Positions 1-9,254 of a stretch of 64,000 nucleotides of DNA are shown piece by piece. Origin of the DNA: Geobacteraceae bacterium. Its GTDB lineage: Bacteria > Desulfobacterota > Desulfuromonadia > Geobacterales > Pseudopelobacteraceae. The stretch covers positions 1-64,000 of the forward strand of contig JANXZX010000200.1 of the NCBI GenBank assembly GCA_025355325.1. The letters run 5' to 3'. The translations under genes and the position numbers were made by a program. Position 1 is the stretch's first letter. Each line of letters opens with the position of its first letter. A model generated the notes under the pieces. The model saw only the letters and a program-made list of their open reading frames with translations. It searched no databases and was not told where the DNA came from.

Positions 1-1
1 C

Positions 2-544
2 AAACGACTCTCGGAACGGCTTGGCGAAACATCGTATGCGATGCATGTCAAAGGTCTGGAACTGCCGGCCTACCTCCCGGAAACCAATCCGGGTTACGCT
101 TTCGCGATAGCCGGCGGGCACATGTCCATGGGTACGCACATGTATCTCGCCAAAGAGGGAAAAACCTCCGTCGATGAATGGGTGGCGGTTATTACCGGCC
201 AGGGGCTTCTGCAAGTCGGATACGACATGATCGGCCTGTGCAAATTCGTCGGTGTCGGCATGGGACATGAGCTGATTTCCCGGGCAATCTTCGAGGCGAC
301 CGGTCTTCAGGTTTCGTCCGAAGACATCGTTGCCGCCGTTCGCCGCGCCTATCTGCGGGGTTTGGCCCTGGAGCTTCGCCAGGGGTACGAAGATGAGGAA
401 TACACGCTGCCAAGCCAGGTGTTCGATAATCCGAACCCGCAGGTGGCGCTCCCGGCTTTCATCACGCCGGAGTTCTTTGCCCGGATGAAGAAGAGGATTT
501 GGGAAATTTTCAAGGCTGAGATGGACGGGCTGATTCCTGACTGA
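2..544 (+). CDS. Aldehyde:ferredoxin oxidoreductase, C-terminal part (5' truncated by window)
   Basis: Only the last 180 codons are present; the reading frame is open to the first base, so the gene begins outside the window. The segment YAMHVKGLELPAY near its start is typical of the tungsten-pterin aldehyde:ferredoxin oxidoreductase (AOR) family, and the rest matches the helical C-terminal AOR domain (GLCKFVG, then a helical tail with ITPEFF). Family members oxidise aldehydes to carboxylic acids with reduction of ferredoxin in the cytoplasm of anaerobes. The cofactor-binding domain lies outside the window, so substrate and subtype cannot be judged. A glutamate dehydrogenase follows on the same strand after about 80 bp. 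Confidence 0.88.
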   Translation, partial: KRLSERLGETSYAMHVKGLELPAYLPETNPGYAFAIAGGHMSMGTHMYLAKEGKTSVDEWVAVITGQGLLQVGYDMIGLCKFVGVGMGHELISRAIFEATGLQVSSEDIVAAVRRAYLRGLALELRQGYEDEEYTLPSQVFDNPNPQVALPAFITPEFFARMKKRIWEIFKAEMDGLIPD

Positions 545-625
545 TAATCCCCCCTCCCCCCCTTGCAGGGGGAAGGAAATACAAGACAACGAACATCACC
601 GGCGCACAGCCGAAAAGGTGGTCAC

Positions 626-3622
626 ATGAATGCCTCAGATGATTCCCCCCTGTATGAGAATGTCAAAGCTCGAATAACCGAACGGAGCGGCCGCGCCGAG
701 GAGCATCTGCGCTGGCTGCAGGAGCAGATGGACCCTTTCTTTGCGATTACGATGCAGGAAGAGGCCGAAGCCATCAGCGTCCTGACGATGGGACTGCATA
801 CCCTGAGCGGTAACCAGCGGCTGCTGTTGGCAGACCGGGAAAAAACCTTGATCCTGGCCCGTCTGAGTCATCCAGGCTCATTGTATGATTCCTTAAAAAC
901 GCTGCAGGAACGGGAAATTTCCTATGCGGAATTTACCCATTCCCGTTGTGTCGTACCCGGCTTGTCACATGAGCTGGAAGTGCAGCGCTTCGACTTCGAC
1001 CGCCGCGACCATGGTGAAATCTCCCGGGCGATGGACGTCGCCATCCCGGCCGATATCAAGGAGGCGGTGCTGGCAGAAACCGCGCGCCTGTTTCCGGCCA
1101 CTGAACCGGCGGATATGGAAAGACTGCTCCGGATCATCTGGCTCAATAATGAAACCTATGTGAAAATCTCTCCGCCCAAACGGGTTGCCCAACTGCTCTG
1201 GCTCTATCAGCAGGGGAACCGGCAGGGGGGCATTTTCCTCAATGTGGATGAGGTCGCCGGCGAGGAAGAGCGCCAGGAAACCAGGGTTATGTTTGCCGTC
1301 GGCAACCCGCCGCAGAAGGATTTCCTGGTGCAGATCATGGAGGTGTTCAATCGTCTCGGCCTTGGGGTAAAACGCGCCTACTGCCTGACGATCAGCAACG
1401 GCGTCCACCCTTATTTTCTCGGTTCGTTCTACGTAGTAAACCGCGGGGGTGAACGGCTTACGAAGGGGACTCCACTTTGCGGCCGCCTCCAGCAGGAGCT
1501 GTACAATACCCAGATCCTCTCGACCAATTCCGCCACCTACCGGGAGTTCGTCACCAAGCGGATCATGACCGGAGAAGAAGGGTCGCTGGTCAACGCCTTC
1601 ATCTCGTTCTGCCACACGACCCTGGCTCATCACCATCCCGACCCGTTCGGTTACGAAGATGTCATACGGGCATTCCATTCCCATCCGGACATCGCCCTGC
1701 GTCTGGCCGGACTGTTCCGCACCCGCTTCGATCCGGGGTTAACAAACCGGGACAAGCTCTATCCGCAGGTTCTGGCGGAAACGGCCAAGTTCATCGAAGA
1801 GTACAATACCGGCCATCGTTACATCGACGACATCCGCCGCACTATTTTCAAGTGCTGCATCACCTTTATCCGCAACACTCTGAAGACCAATTTTTTTGTC
1901 CCGGAAAAGCATGCCCTTGCCTTCCGGCTCGATCCGGCCTACCTGGCCGAACTGGTGCCGGAATACATCGCCGATCTGCCGCCCGAGACACCGTTCCGGG
2001 TGACTTTTTTCTTCGGCCGCTACGGCGCCGGCTACCACATCGGTTTCTCGGACATCGCACGAGGTGGTTGGCGGACTATAATCACCCGCAACCGGGACGA
2101 TTATGTGACCTGCGCCAGTACCCTGTTCCGCGAGGTGTTTGTCCTGGCCCACACCCAGCACATGAAGAACAAGGACATCTACGAAGGGGGCTCCAAGCTC
2201 GTGGTGGTGCTGGATGCCGCCGGCATCGAGGACAAGGAGCTGGTAACCCAGCGGCTCTACAAGCTGCAGTTCGGCTTCAGCAACGCCTTTCTCGATATTT
2301 TCGTGACCGAAAACGGGGTCGCCAAGGACAAGCGTGTGGTTGATTACTACCGTGAAGACGAACCGATCGAACTTGGGCCGGACGAGAACATGCACGATGC
2401 GATGATCGAGATGATCGCCCAGCAGTCGCGCAACCGCGGCTACCTGCTCGGAATCGGCATCATGTCCAGCAAGCGGGTCGGCATCAATCATAAGGAATAT
2501 GGTGTCACCTCCACCGGGGTGGTGAAATTTGCCGAAATCGCCATGCAGGAGCTCGGCATCGATATCCGCAAAGATCCGTTTTCCGTCAAATTCACCGGCG
2601 GCCCAAATGGCGATGTGGCCGGCAATGCGATGCGCATCATGCTGGAGCGCTGTCCGCAGATTCGCATCAAGCTTATTCTCGACGGTACCGGAGCGATATT
2701 CGATCCGGAAGGGATGGCGCGGGACGAGCTGCAGCGGATTGTCCTGAACGACGACCTCGACGCCTTCGCCCCGGACAAACTCCATCCGGGCGGTTTCATC
2801 CTGTACTGCCGTCAGCAGCGGGTTGAGGGGCTGCGCGAGCTGTTCAAACGGGTGGTCTGCACTGCCTCGGGCCTTGAGGAACAGTGGGTGACCCTTGACG
2901 AATTCCACCGGGAGTTCGGCAATCTGCTCTTTTCAGTCCCGACTGATCTTTTCATCCCGGCGGGCGGGCGACCGGAAACCATTGACAAGAATAACTGGTC
3001 CCGCTTCATCCGCGAGAACGGTACTCCGACCACGCGGGTCATCATCGAGGGGGCCAATTCGTTTATTACCCCCGAAGCGCGGCTTCAAATGCAGCGTCGG
3101 GGGATCGTTATCATGCGCGACGCCTCGGCCAACAAATGCGGCGTCATCTCGTCTTCCTACGAGATCATCGCTAATTTGCTGCTGAGCGAGGCAGAGTTCC
3201 TCAGTCACAAAGAGCGTTACGTGGCCGGTGTCCTGGAAATACTCGAAAAGCGTGCCGAAGACGAAGCGCGGCTGATCTTCCGTCGCCACCGGGAGCCGGG
3301 AGCGAGCCTGCTCTACACTGAAATATCTGACGCGATCAGCCAGGAGATCAACACTCACTACGCCCGGCTGTTCCACTTTTTCCAGAAGCGCCCTGAACTG
3401 TGCGCCGAACCGCTGTTCCAGCAGGCGATCAAAAATCATTTGCCACGGATTCTTGCCGCCGAATACAGTGACCGGATCAAGAATCTGCCGGCCAAGTACC
3501 AGTATGCGATCCTTGCTGCCGAAATCGCTTCGTCGCTCGTATATTGCGGCGACCGGGAAGCTGACTTCGAAGAAATGTTGCGGGGGCATCTGGTGAGGAT
3601 TCTCGGCGCGCACGCACAGTAG
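626..3622 (+). CDS. Large NAD-specific glutamate dehydrogenase (about 115 kDa class)
   Basis: A 998-residue protein that should interconvert glutamate and 2-oxoglutarate plus ammonium with NAD, in the cytoplasm. The core carries the glutamate dehydrogenase signatures: IARGGWR, then KNKDIYEGGSK near residue 513 in the dicarboxylate-binding region, and the dinucleotide-binding turn FTGGPNGDVAGN near residue 655. The roughly 500-residue N-terminal extension has no motif I can name. The length fits the approximately 115 kDa class better known from fungi, between the usual 450-residue hexameric enzymes and the 1,600-residue bacterial type. I chose the ATG at 626 because AAGGTGG precedes it and the protein from there starts MNASDD; an upstream start at 563 would add 21 unlikely residues. 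The gene is probably involved in amino-acid catabolism. Confidence 0.88.
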   Translation: MNASDDSPLYENVKARITERSGRAEEHLRWLQEQMDPFFAITMQEEAEAISVLTMGLHTLSGNQRLLLADREKTLILARLSHPGSLYDSLKTLQEREISYAEFTHSRCVVPGLSHELEVQRFDFDRRDHGEISRAMDVAIPADIKEAVLAETARLFPATEPADMERLLRIIWLNNETYVKISPPKRVAQLLWLYQQGNRQGGIFLNVDEVAGEEERQETRVMFAVGNPPQKDFLVQIMEVFNRLGLGVKRAYCLTISNGVHPYFLGSFYVVNRGGERLTKGTPLCGRLQQELYNTQILSTNSATYREFVTKRIMTGEEGSLVNAFISFCHTTLAHHHPDPFGYEDVIRAFHSHPDIALRLAGLFRTRFDPGLTNRDKLYPQVLAETAKFIEEYNTGHRYIDDIRRTIFKCCITFIRNTLKTNFFVPEKHALAFRLDPAYLAELVPEYIADLPPETPFRVTFFFGRYGAGYHIGFSDIARGGWRTIITRNRDDYVTCASTLFREVFVLAHTQHMKNKDIYEGGSKLVVVLDAAGIEDKELVTQRLYKLQFGFSNAFLDIFVTENGVAKDKRVVDYYREDEPIELGPDENMHDAMIEMIAQQSRNRGYLLGIGIMSSKRVGINHKEYGVTSTGVVKFAEIAMQELGIDIRKDPFSVKFTGGPNGDVAGNAMRIMLERCPQIRIKLILDGTGAIFDPEGMARDELQRIVLNDDLDAFAPDKLHPGGFILYCRQQRVEGLRELFKRVVCTASGLEEQWVTLDEFHREFGNLLFSVPTDLFIPAGGRPETIDKNNWSRFIRENGTPTTRVIIEGANSFITPEARLQMQRRGIVIMRDASANKCGVISSSYEIIANLLLSEAEFLSHKERYVAGVLEILEKRAEDEARLIFRRHREPGASLLYTEISDAISQEINTHYARLFHFFQKRPELCAEPLFQQAIKNHLPRILAAEYSDRIKNLPAKYQYAILAAEIASSLVYCGDREADFEEMLRGHLVRILGAHAQ

Positions 3623-3666
3623 TAACCGAACACCGACATCGCGATATTCAAGGGGGAACATATAAC

Positions 3667-4467
3667 ATGGAATTCAAAAATATACTGGTAGTGCTCGATT
3701 ATTCGACATCCTGCGCGGCACGCCTGGAGCTGGCGATTAATCTGGCCAAGCAGCATGGTGCCCGTCTGACCGGTCTGTACACGGTTGCGCACGGTTTTTT
3801 CGAATCGAAACAAAATGAAGCGGCAAACCATGTCGAACAGGTGCAGGCAGATTTTATCACAGCCACCGGCAGGGCCGGGGTTTCCGCCGACTGTTTCAGC
3901 GTTGACAAAGGCATCATCGGGGCCGACATTGCGGAAATCGTCAATCAGCACGCCTACTATAGCGATCTGGTCGTGGTTGGCCAGGATGAACCGGGCAACG
4001 TTGAGGGAAGTCTGCCGGGCGACCTTCCGGAGCGAGTTGTCCTTGGCAGTGGCCGTCCGGTTCTCATTGTGCCCTATGTTGGGAACTTCGAGCACTTCGG
4101 CGAACGAATCATGCTGGCATGGAAGTCAGGTCGAGAATCGACCAGGGCAACCAACGACGCGATGCCGCTGCTGAAAAAAGCCGCCGAGGTCCGCGTAGTG
4201 GAGGTTAACACTCCTTCCGCTGACGCGACTCAAGCCGAGTTGCTCTGTGCGCATCTGGGGCTGCATGGCGTTACAGCGAAGGCGGAACATGTCATTGTTG
4301 AACAAATCACCGTTGGCGATGCGTTATTGAACCGTATCTCCGATGAGGGGGATGGTTTGCTGGTCATGGGCGCATTTGCCCATACGCGCCTCGGTTCGCT
4401 GACGCTCGGAGATGTGGCGCGCCACATTCTTAAACATATGACGGTACCGGTGCTGATGTCGCATTAA
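3667..4467 (+). CDS. Tandem-domain universal stress protein
   Basis: 266 residues with two UspA folds in one chain. The first opens with FKNILVVLDYS and the second with ERIMLAWKSG near residue 145; the C-terminal part ends in the typical LLVMGAFAHTRLGSLTLGDVARHILKH stretch, whose G-x-G-like pattern can bind ATP in some members. Universal stress proteins are cytoplasmic and help survival under starvation or redox stress, without an enzymatic reaction common to the family. A GGGGGA ribosome site lies before the ATG. It follows the glutamate dehydrogenase by 44 bp and could share its transcript. Confidence 0.9.
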   Translation: MEFKNILVVLDYSTSCAARLELAINLAKQHGARLTGLYTVAHGFFESKQNEAANHVEQVQADFITATGRAGVSADCFSVDKGIIGADIAEIVNQHAYYSDLVVVGQDEPGNVEGSLPGDLPERVVLGSGRPVLIVPYVGNFEHFGERIMLAWKSGRESTRATNDAMPLLKKAAEVRVVEVNTPSADATQAELLCAHLGLHGVTAKAEHVIVEQITVGDALLNRISDEGDGLLVMGAFAHTRLGSLTLGDVARHILKHMTVPVLMSH

Positions 4468-4556
4468 TTGGTCGCAGTGTAATTTCCCCTCTTTTTCATA
4501 GGGCGGAATTATCGGTGTAACCTCTGATTCGTATTCACTCAACAGGAGATAAGGCT

Positions 4557-5012
4557 ATGCGACGTAGCGAAAGACAAATCACCGACAGAAATGCCATCGA
4601 CGCCATCATCAAGAAAAGTATGGTGTGCCGGCTCGGTCTGAGCGATAACGGTCTGCCGTACATTGTACCGCTGAGCTTCGGCTATGATGGCACTAACCTC
4701 TACGTTCATGCCGCCCTGTCCGGTCGGAAGTCTGATATTTTAAAGCAGAACAGCCGTGTCTGTTTCGAGTTTGACCGGATGTTGGGAGTTGTCACTGGTG
4801 AGCAGGCGTGCAACTGGAGCATGAACTACGAAAGCGTTATCGGCTTTGGTGTGGCAGAGTTGATGGAAGAGGGTGAGGCAAAAGCAGCCGCGCTCAACTG
4901 CATTATGCGGCAGTACAGTGACAAGGATTGGATCTTTACTGAACAATCGGTGATTGCTACGGCGGTATATCGCATCAGGATTGATGAGATTAGCGGTAAG
5001 ACGCGGAGTTGA
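4557..5012 (+). CDS. Pyridoxamine 5'-phosphate oxidase-like flavin-binding protein
   Basis: 151 residues of the PNPOx-like split-barrel fold (NimA/putative flavin-nucleotide-binding group). The N-terminal half has the family pattern in which a helix is followed by strands reading CRLGLSDNGLPYIVPLSFGYDGTNLYVHAA in overlapping short segments, then GRKSDILKQN, which usually contacts the flavin phosphate. Members bind FMN or F420 and act as oxidoreductases or, in NimA, nitroimidazole reductases; the substrate here is unknown. An AGGAG site precedes the ATG. Confidence 0.82.
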   Translation: MRRSERQITDRNAIDAIIKKSMVCRLGLSDNGLPYIVPLSFGYDGTNLYVHAALSGRKSDILKQNSRVCFEFDRMLGVVTGEQACNWSMNYESVIGFGVAELMEEGEAKAAALNCIMRQYSDKDWIFTEQSVIATAVYRIRIDEISGKTRS

Positions 5013-5280
5013 CCCCGTTCTTCTCCTTTGTTTGGAAAAGGGGACCGGTACTTTAAAAATGCCTGTTCGGAAAACAGTATCCGTTGACAATAATAGTCAC
5101 CAAAATCATTAAATCGACCACTCGTAAACGGTAACCACAACGGTTGCTAACATACTGACATTTCGATTCTTTAATTGACATTGACGATGGGAGGTGCTAC
5201 TTAGGAGACGTTTTACCTGTAACTCTATCCGTTCTCCGTGCAACGTTAGTTGCAGAGCCGGTCAAAAGAGGTCATTTAAC

Positions 5281-8079
5281 GTGATATTATTGAAATTATG
5301 CCGCAACATTCTCCTCCGACCGCTGGTCGTCATGGCCATAATTTCATCTTTGATCGCACTCCCCGCTTTCTGTCAGGAAACGGAGGATTCTCAGGTATTT
5401 ATTGCCGGATTTAATGCGTACCAGCAGAAGGATTATGCCTCATCAATTGAAAAGATGGATGAGGTGTTGAAAAAATACCCCGACACCCCTCTCAGGGACA
5501 TGGCGCTGTTCTGGCTATCTCAATCTTACTACAAAGCGGGCAACCAGCAGGAGGCTGCCCGCTATTTTTCTCAGTTCTCCAAAGAATACCCCGAGAATCC
5601 GCTTAAAAGCACGGTCGAAGAAGATCTTTTGACTCTTACCGCCCGCTATGAAAAAGGGGAAAAGCTGCCGGTCGGTCCTCCATTGGTCAAACAGTCTGAT
5701 CTCCTGGCAGCCCAAAAAATAAAGGCTGAGCAAGAGCGTTCCGCTGCTGCCGAATCTGCGCGTGTTACGGAACTCAAGCAGGCCGAAGAAAAAGCCGCTG
5801 CTGATAAAAAAGAACGGGAACGTATTGCACAGGCTGAAACCGAGCTCGTTCGCATGAACGCTCTCAAGGCAGAGAGAGAACGTAACGCGGCCGCAGAAAA
5901 GGCAGAGCGCGAGCGGATTGCTCTTGTCAAGGCCGAAGAAGCCAAACAGTTAGCGACTGCTGCTGAGAAAAAGGAGCAGGAGCGCATCGCTCAGACGGAA
6001 GCCGAACTTGTTCGAATGAACGCTCTCAAGACTGAAAGCGAACGCCGGGCGGCTGCGGAAAAGGCTGAGCGTGAGCGGGTTGCCCTTATCCAGGCCGAAG
6101 AAGCCAGACAGACAGCGGTTGCTGCCGAAGCGGCGCACGTTGCAGCACTCAAACAGGCTGAAGAAAAAAAGGCTGTTGCTGAGAAAAAAGAGCAGGAACG
6201 TATCGCTCAGACGGAAGCGGAGCTTGCTCGTATGAACGCCCTCAAGGCTGAAAGCGAGCGAGTGGCCCTTGGTAAAGCAGAGGAAGCCAAACGGGCTGCC
6301 GCTGCCGCCGAGGCGGAGCGTATGGCCTCCCGCAAAGCCGAACAGGAACGTCAGACGGAGGAGCGGGTTGCAAAGAATGCGGAAGCTGCCCGACAGGCAG
6401 CACTTAAAGACGAAGAAACACGCCTGGCGCAGCAAAAACGTGCCGAAGAAAAAATAAATGCTGCCAGGTTGTCGTATCGCGCAAAGGCAATTAGCCAGTA
6501 TAAATCCACCATTGAAAAATACCCTGCTACGTCCGCTGCAGCTTCGGCTGCCGCAAAGCTTCGCGAACTTGACGTTGCCGTTGCGTTGCCGACCCAGCCT
6601 GTTGAGGCGCCTCTGCCAGAGAATGCGCAGGAGTTCCGCCTCGAAGTTGCACAATTTGCCGGTTTTGAGTTTAGTGTACTGGCTCACCCAAATGCGTATG
6701 CCGTCGGACACCATGGTGCAGTGCCCTTTGAAATTACTAATCGCGGCAACGGCAAGGACTCTTTCTTGCTTGCATCCGCCTTCCCGGCCGAATTTAAAGT
6801 CCGTTTTGCATCTGCAGCTACTCCCGACGTCACCATTACCCAGACTCCGGAACTTGCTCCTGACCAATCATTCAAAGGTGTTATCAACCTTGTTGTTCCA
6901 CCCTCCAGCATCGACGGTTTGCGCATCACGTATCCGGTCAAAGCCACATCTCGTTTGATGGCTGAAGCCAGCCAGTCACGTGAAGTTCCAATGGTCGCAT
7001 CAGCTCCGCTCCTTCGTGCAGTACTGCGCGCTGAAAAGACAACTCCACTGCCGGGTGACAGAGTGGTTTATCGTGTCACTGTCCTGAACGTCGGATCGAC
7101 TGTCGCACAGGATGTCACGTTCCGCCTGAGCTTCCCGCCACAGCTGGAGCCGGTTGATCTTGCCAGTGACGGGTTCAGGCCTGATACGAAATCTGCCATG
7201 ATATTGGACAAATTGCAGATCAAATCCGGGGAAGCCCGTGACTTCAACGTTGCATTCCGTCTCAAGGACGATTCTTTGGCTGAACAGGAACTGCTGGCCC
7301 GTGGCGAGTTGATTAATACCCCGCTTAATACGGCTGCCTCTTTCGTTTCAAACATGGTTCGCGTCGGGTCCCATCACAGCGTCTCAGTCCGTACCGCTTC
7401 AGACACTCTGGTCGCGATCCCCGGTCAATCCATCACTGTTCCTTTTGTCGTTACCAACACCGGTAATGTCAGGGAAAAGTTCAAGATTACTTCAATAGTC
7501 ACCGGTATCACAGATGCTGTTATCTTCCATGATGTGAACCGTGACGGCATTCGTCAGGCCTCTGAACCGCTAATAGGCGAAATCGGCCCATTGGCGCCTC
7601 GTGAAGAAGCCAGTGTTGCGGTGGAGCTTAAAACACCGGCAAGCGCTGCCGACAACAGCCAGGCAACAGTCCGGCTTTTATTTGCTTCGGAAGGCGACAC
7701 AACCAGTTCGGCGTCGGGCGTAACCCAGCTGACGTACTCACGGCCGGTTTTGAAAATGGTAATGTCCGGCGGCGATGGACGTCTCAAACCGGGCGAAATA
7801 GCTTCATTTGACCTGACAATCACCAATACCGGTTCAAATATTTCGCGTATCGTAGAACTCCGGAGTGCCTGGGCGGAACAGCTGGAACTGGTGGCTTCCG
7901 AACCTGTTGCCAGCACAGTCGGCAATGGAACTCATGTTTGGCGCTTCAAGGAGCTGGGGGCTGGTGAAAAGCGGAATATCAAGGTCTCATTCAGGGTAAA
8001 ACCAGGCACCAGTGTCGGTACAGCCATCCGGGTCAAAAACATTCTGACCTACGAAGACCAACTGGGGAACAGGTACTGA
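5281..8079 (+). CDS. Secreted TPR / long charged helix / beta-sandwich envelope protein
   Basis: A 932-residue exported protein that I do not recognise by name. From the GTG at 5281 (AGAGG eight bases upstream) it begins with a signal peptide ending near FCQ. Residues about 30-125 hold TPR-like helices (YQQKDYASSIEKMDEVLKKY, then QSYYKAGNQQEAARYF). Residues about 150-410 are a very long Ala/Glu/Lys/Arg helix with recurring ERIAQTEAEL and RMNALK blocks. A short TPR-like piece (YKSTIEKYPAT) follows, then about 500 residues of repeated beta-sandwich domains of CARDB/DUF11 style, with phrases such as PGDRVVYRVTVLNVGS and PGEIASFDLTITNTGS. A longer GTG start at 5194 exists but would bury the signal peptide. 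The next gene starts one base after the stop, so the two are likely translated together. The design suggests a rod-like periplasmic or surface protein; the function is unknown. Confidence 0.78.
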   Translation: MILLKLCRNILLRPLVVMAIISSLIALPAFCQETEDSQVFIAGFNAYQQKDYASSIEKMDEVLKKYPDTPLRDMALFWLSQSYYKAGNQQEAARYFSQFSKEYPENPLKSTVEEDLLTLTARYEKGEKLPVGPPLVKQSDLLAAQKIKAEQERSAAAESARVTELKQAEEKAAADKKERERIAQAETELVRMNALKAERERNAAAEKAERERIALVKAEEAKQLATAAEKKEQERIAQTEAELVRMNALKTESERRAAAEKAERERVALIQAEEARQTAVAAEAAHVAALKQAEEKKAVAEKKEQERIAQTEAELARMNALKAESERVALGKAEEAKRAAAAAEAERMASRKAEQERQTEERVAKNAEAARQAALKDEETRLAQQKRAEEKINAARLSYRAKAISQYKSTIEKYPATSAAASAAAKLRELDVAVALPTQPVEAPLPENAQEFRLEVAQFAGFEFSVLAHPNAYAVGHHGAVPFEITNRGNGKDSFLLASAFPAEFKVRFASAATPDVTITQTPELAPDQSFKGVINLVVPPSSIDGLRITYPVKATSRLMAEASQSREVPMVASAPLLRAVLRAEKTTPLPGDRVVYRVTVLNVGSTVAQDVTFRLSFPPQLEPVDLASDGFRPDTKSAMILDKLQIKSGEARDFNVAFRLKDDSLAEQELLARGELINTPLNTAASFVSNMVRVGSHHSVSVRTASDTLVAIPGQSITVPFVVTNTGNVREKFKITSIVTGITDAVIFHDVNRDGIRQASEPLIGEIGPLAPREEASVAVELKTPASAADNSQATVRLLFASEGDTTSSASGVTQLTYSRPVLKMVMSGGDGRLKPGEIASFDLTITNTGSNISRIVELRSAWAEQLELVASEPVASTVGNGTHVWRFKELGAGEKRNIKVSFRVKPGTSVGTAIRVKNILTYEDQLGNRY

Positions 8080-8080
8080 T

Positions 8081-8683
8081 ATGACACCATGCACCCGCTG
8101 CACAGCCGTTATAATGCTTGTCTTGTGTATGGCACTACCGGCCTGGAGTCAGCAGTATCTGCTCTATACTCCTCAGCCGGTTGATTCCGATCAGAAACCA
8201 TCTCCACAGGATGGAATACTTGTTCAAGAAATCAAGATTCAGAAAGGGGACACCCTGTCTGGTCTTTCTCGCAAATTCAGCGGGAAAGGCAGGTACTACC
8301 CCCAGATTCTTCTCTTTAACCAAATAAAGAATCCTAACCTGATTTATACGGGAAATACTCTCAGGATACCGCTGTCGCAATCCAATAAGAAGGGCGCAGT
8401 TCAAGTAGCTCAGAGCCCGTCACTTGAATATCCCGCAGTAAAGGTTCCTACAGCACATCGGCCTGCAGCACGAAAAAAAACTTCTTCAGCCGCACCTGCG
8501 GCTAACTCCTCAACCGCCGGGCAGAAACAATATGAGTCCGCTGTACGGTCATACCGGGAGGGTGATTTCCGGGCTGCCCTTGAACAGTTCGATCGATTTC
8601 TTGCAGACAACTCATCCTCCCCTCTGGCTGCTGACGCAAATCTGTATAAAGCAGAATGTTATTTGAAGTTATCCACCCAATAA
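8081..8683 (+). CDS. Exported LysM and TPR-like protein
   Basis: 200 residues. It has a signal peptide (hydrophobic core VIMLVLCMALPAWSQ) followed by a LysM domain at about residues 50-95 (IQKGDTLSGLSRKFSGKG, ILLFNQIKNPNLIYTGNTL), the peptidoglycan-binding module. A proline/alanine linker leads to a C-terminal TPR-like helix pair (YRSYREGDFRAALEQFDRFL-type pattern). It is coupled by a 1-bp gap to the large TPR/helix/beta-sandwich protein upstream, which suggests that it anchors or assists that protein at the cell wall. The partnership is an inference. Confidence 0.8.
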   Translation: MTPCTRCTAVIMLVLCMALPAWSQQYLLYTPQPVDSDQKPSPQDGILVQEIKIQKGDTLSGLSRKFSGKGRYYPQILLFNQIKNPNLIYTGNTLRIPLSQSNKKGAVQVAQSPSLEYPAVKVPTAHRPAARKKTSSAAPAANSSTAGQKQYESAVRSYREGDFRAALEQFDRFLADNSSSPLAADANLYKAECYLKLSTQ

Positions 8684-8801
8684 CCCGCAGGCGAATACAG
8701 ATATCAGCTTTTTTTAAGCCGGGCCGCCTGCGACATATATGTCCATACTGCACACGTGATGATTTTCTCAATTTTTATTGCTTACCAAGAGGTTACACAC
8801 A

Positions 8802-9254
8802 ATGAAGATCTCTCCACTGGACATTCAGCAGCAGCAATTCAAGGTAAAAACATTTCGAGGTCTTGATCCTGATGACGTTGATGTATTCTTGCAGACAGTC
8901 GCAGGAGAAATGGAAGAATTAATCCGTGAAAACAGCCAGTTAAAAGAGGCCCAGTCCCGGCATAATCGTGAAATGGTCGATATGGCGGAAAAAGAGCGGG
9001 AGTTGCGCGAAACATTGCTTTCTGCTCAGCGGGTAATTGAAGAGATGAAAGCCAATGCCCGTAAAGAGGCGGAATTGATCGTGTCGGAAGCCGAACTTAA
9101 AGGTGAGCGCATCGTTGCAGATGCCGAGCGACAACTGGGTGAACTGAAAAGCAGGATAGAAGAAGTTCGTCGTCAGAAAATACAGTTTGAAATGAGCTTC
9201 AAAGGATTACTCGAAAGTTTCAGCCGTCAACTTGTTTTCGATGAAGCGGTCTGA
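8802..9254 (+). CDS. DivIVA-domain protein
   Basis: 150 residues. The N-terminus MKISPLDIQQQQFKVKTFRGLDPDDVDVFL is the DivIVA membrane/curvature-binding module (it reads ISPLDI, F, FRG-YD-like, DVDVFL), followed by a continuous coiled coil to the C-terminus. DivIVA proteins sit at poles and septa and recruit division or wall enzymes; in deltaproteobacteria their role is less defined. The ATG at 8802 has AGAGG upstream; a TTG at 8778 is less likely. The 3' end overlaps the start of the DUF167 gene by 14 bp, an arrangement in which the two are cotranslated. Confidence 0.88.
   Translation: MKISPLDIQQQQFKVKTFRGLDPDDVDVFLQTVAGEMEELIRENSQLKEAQSRHNREMVDMAEKERELRETLLSAQRVIEEMKANARKEAELIVSEAELKGERIVADAERQLGELKSRIEEVRRQKIQFEMSFKGLLESFSRQLVFDEAV

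Noticed and set aside
1739-2908. Long minus-strand open frame (389 codons) opposite the glutamate dehydrogenase gene
   Set aside because: It lies fully inside a well supported enzyme gene, has no recognisable motif, and is the usual shadow of GC-biased third positions.
5720-6500. Repetitive DNA that might be taken for a CRISPR or minisatellite
   Set aside because: The repeats are imperfect, in frame, spaced in multiples of 54 bases and explained by the coding of a long helix.
5950-6867. Minus-strand open frame of 305 codons opposite the Ala/Glu-rich helix region
   Set aside because: Its Phe/Leu/Cys-rich composition is just the complement of the Glu/Lys repeat; no ribosome site or homology is visible.
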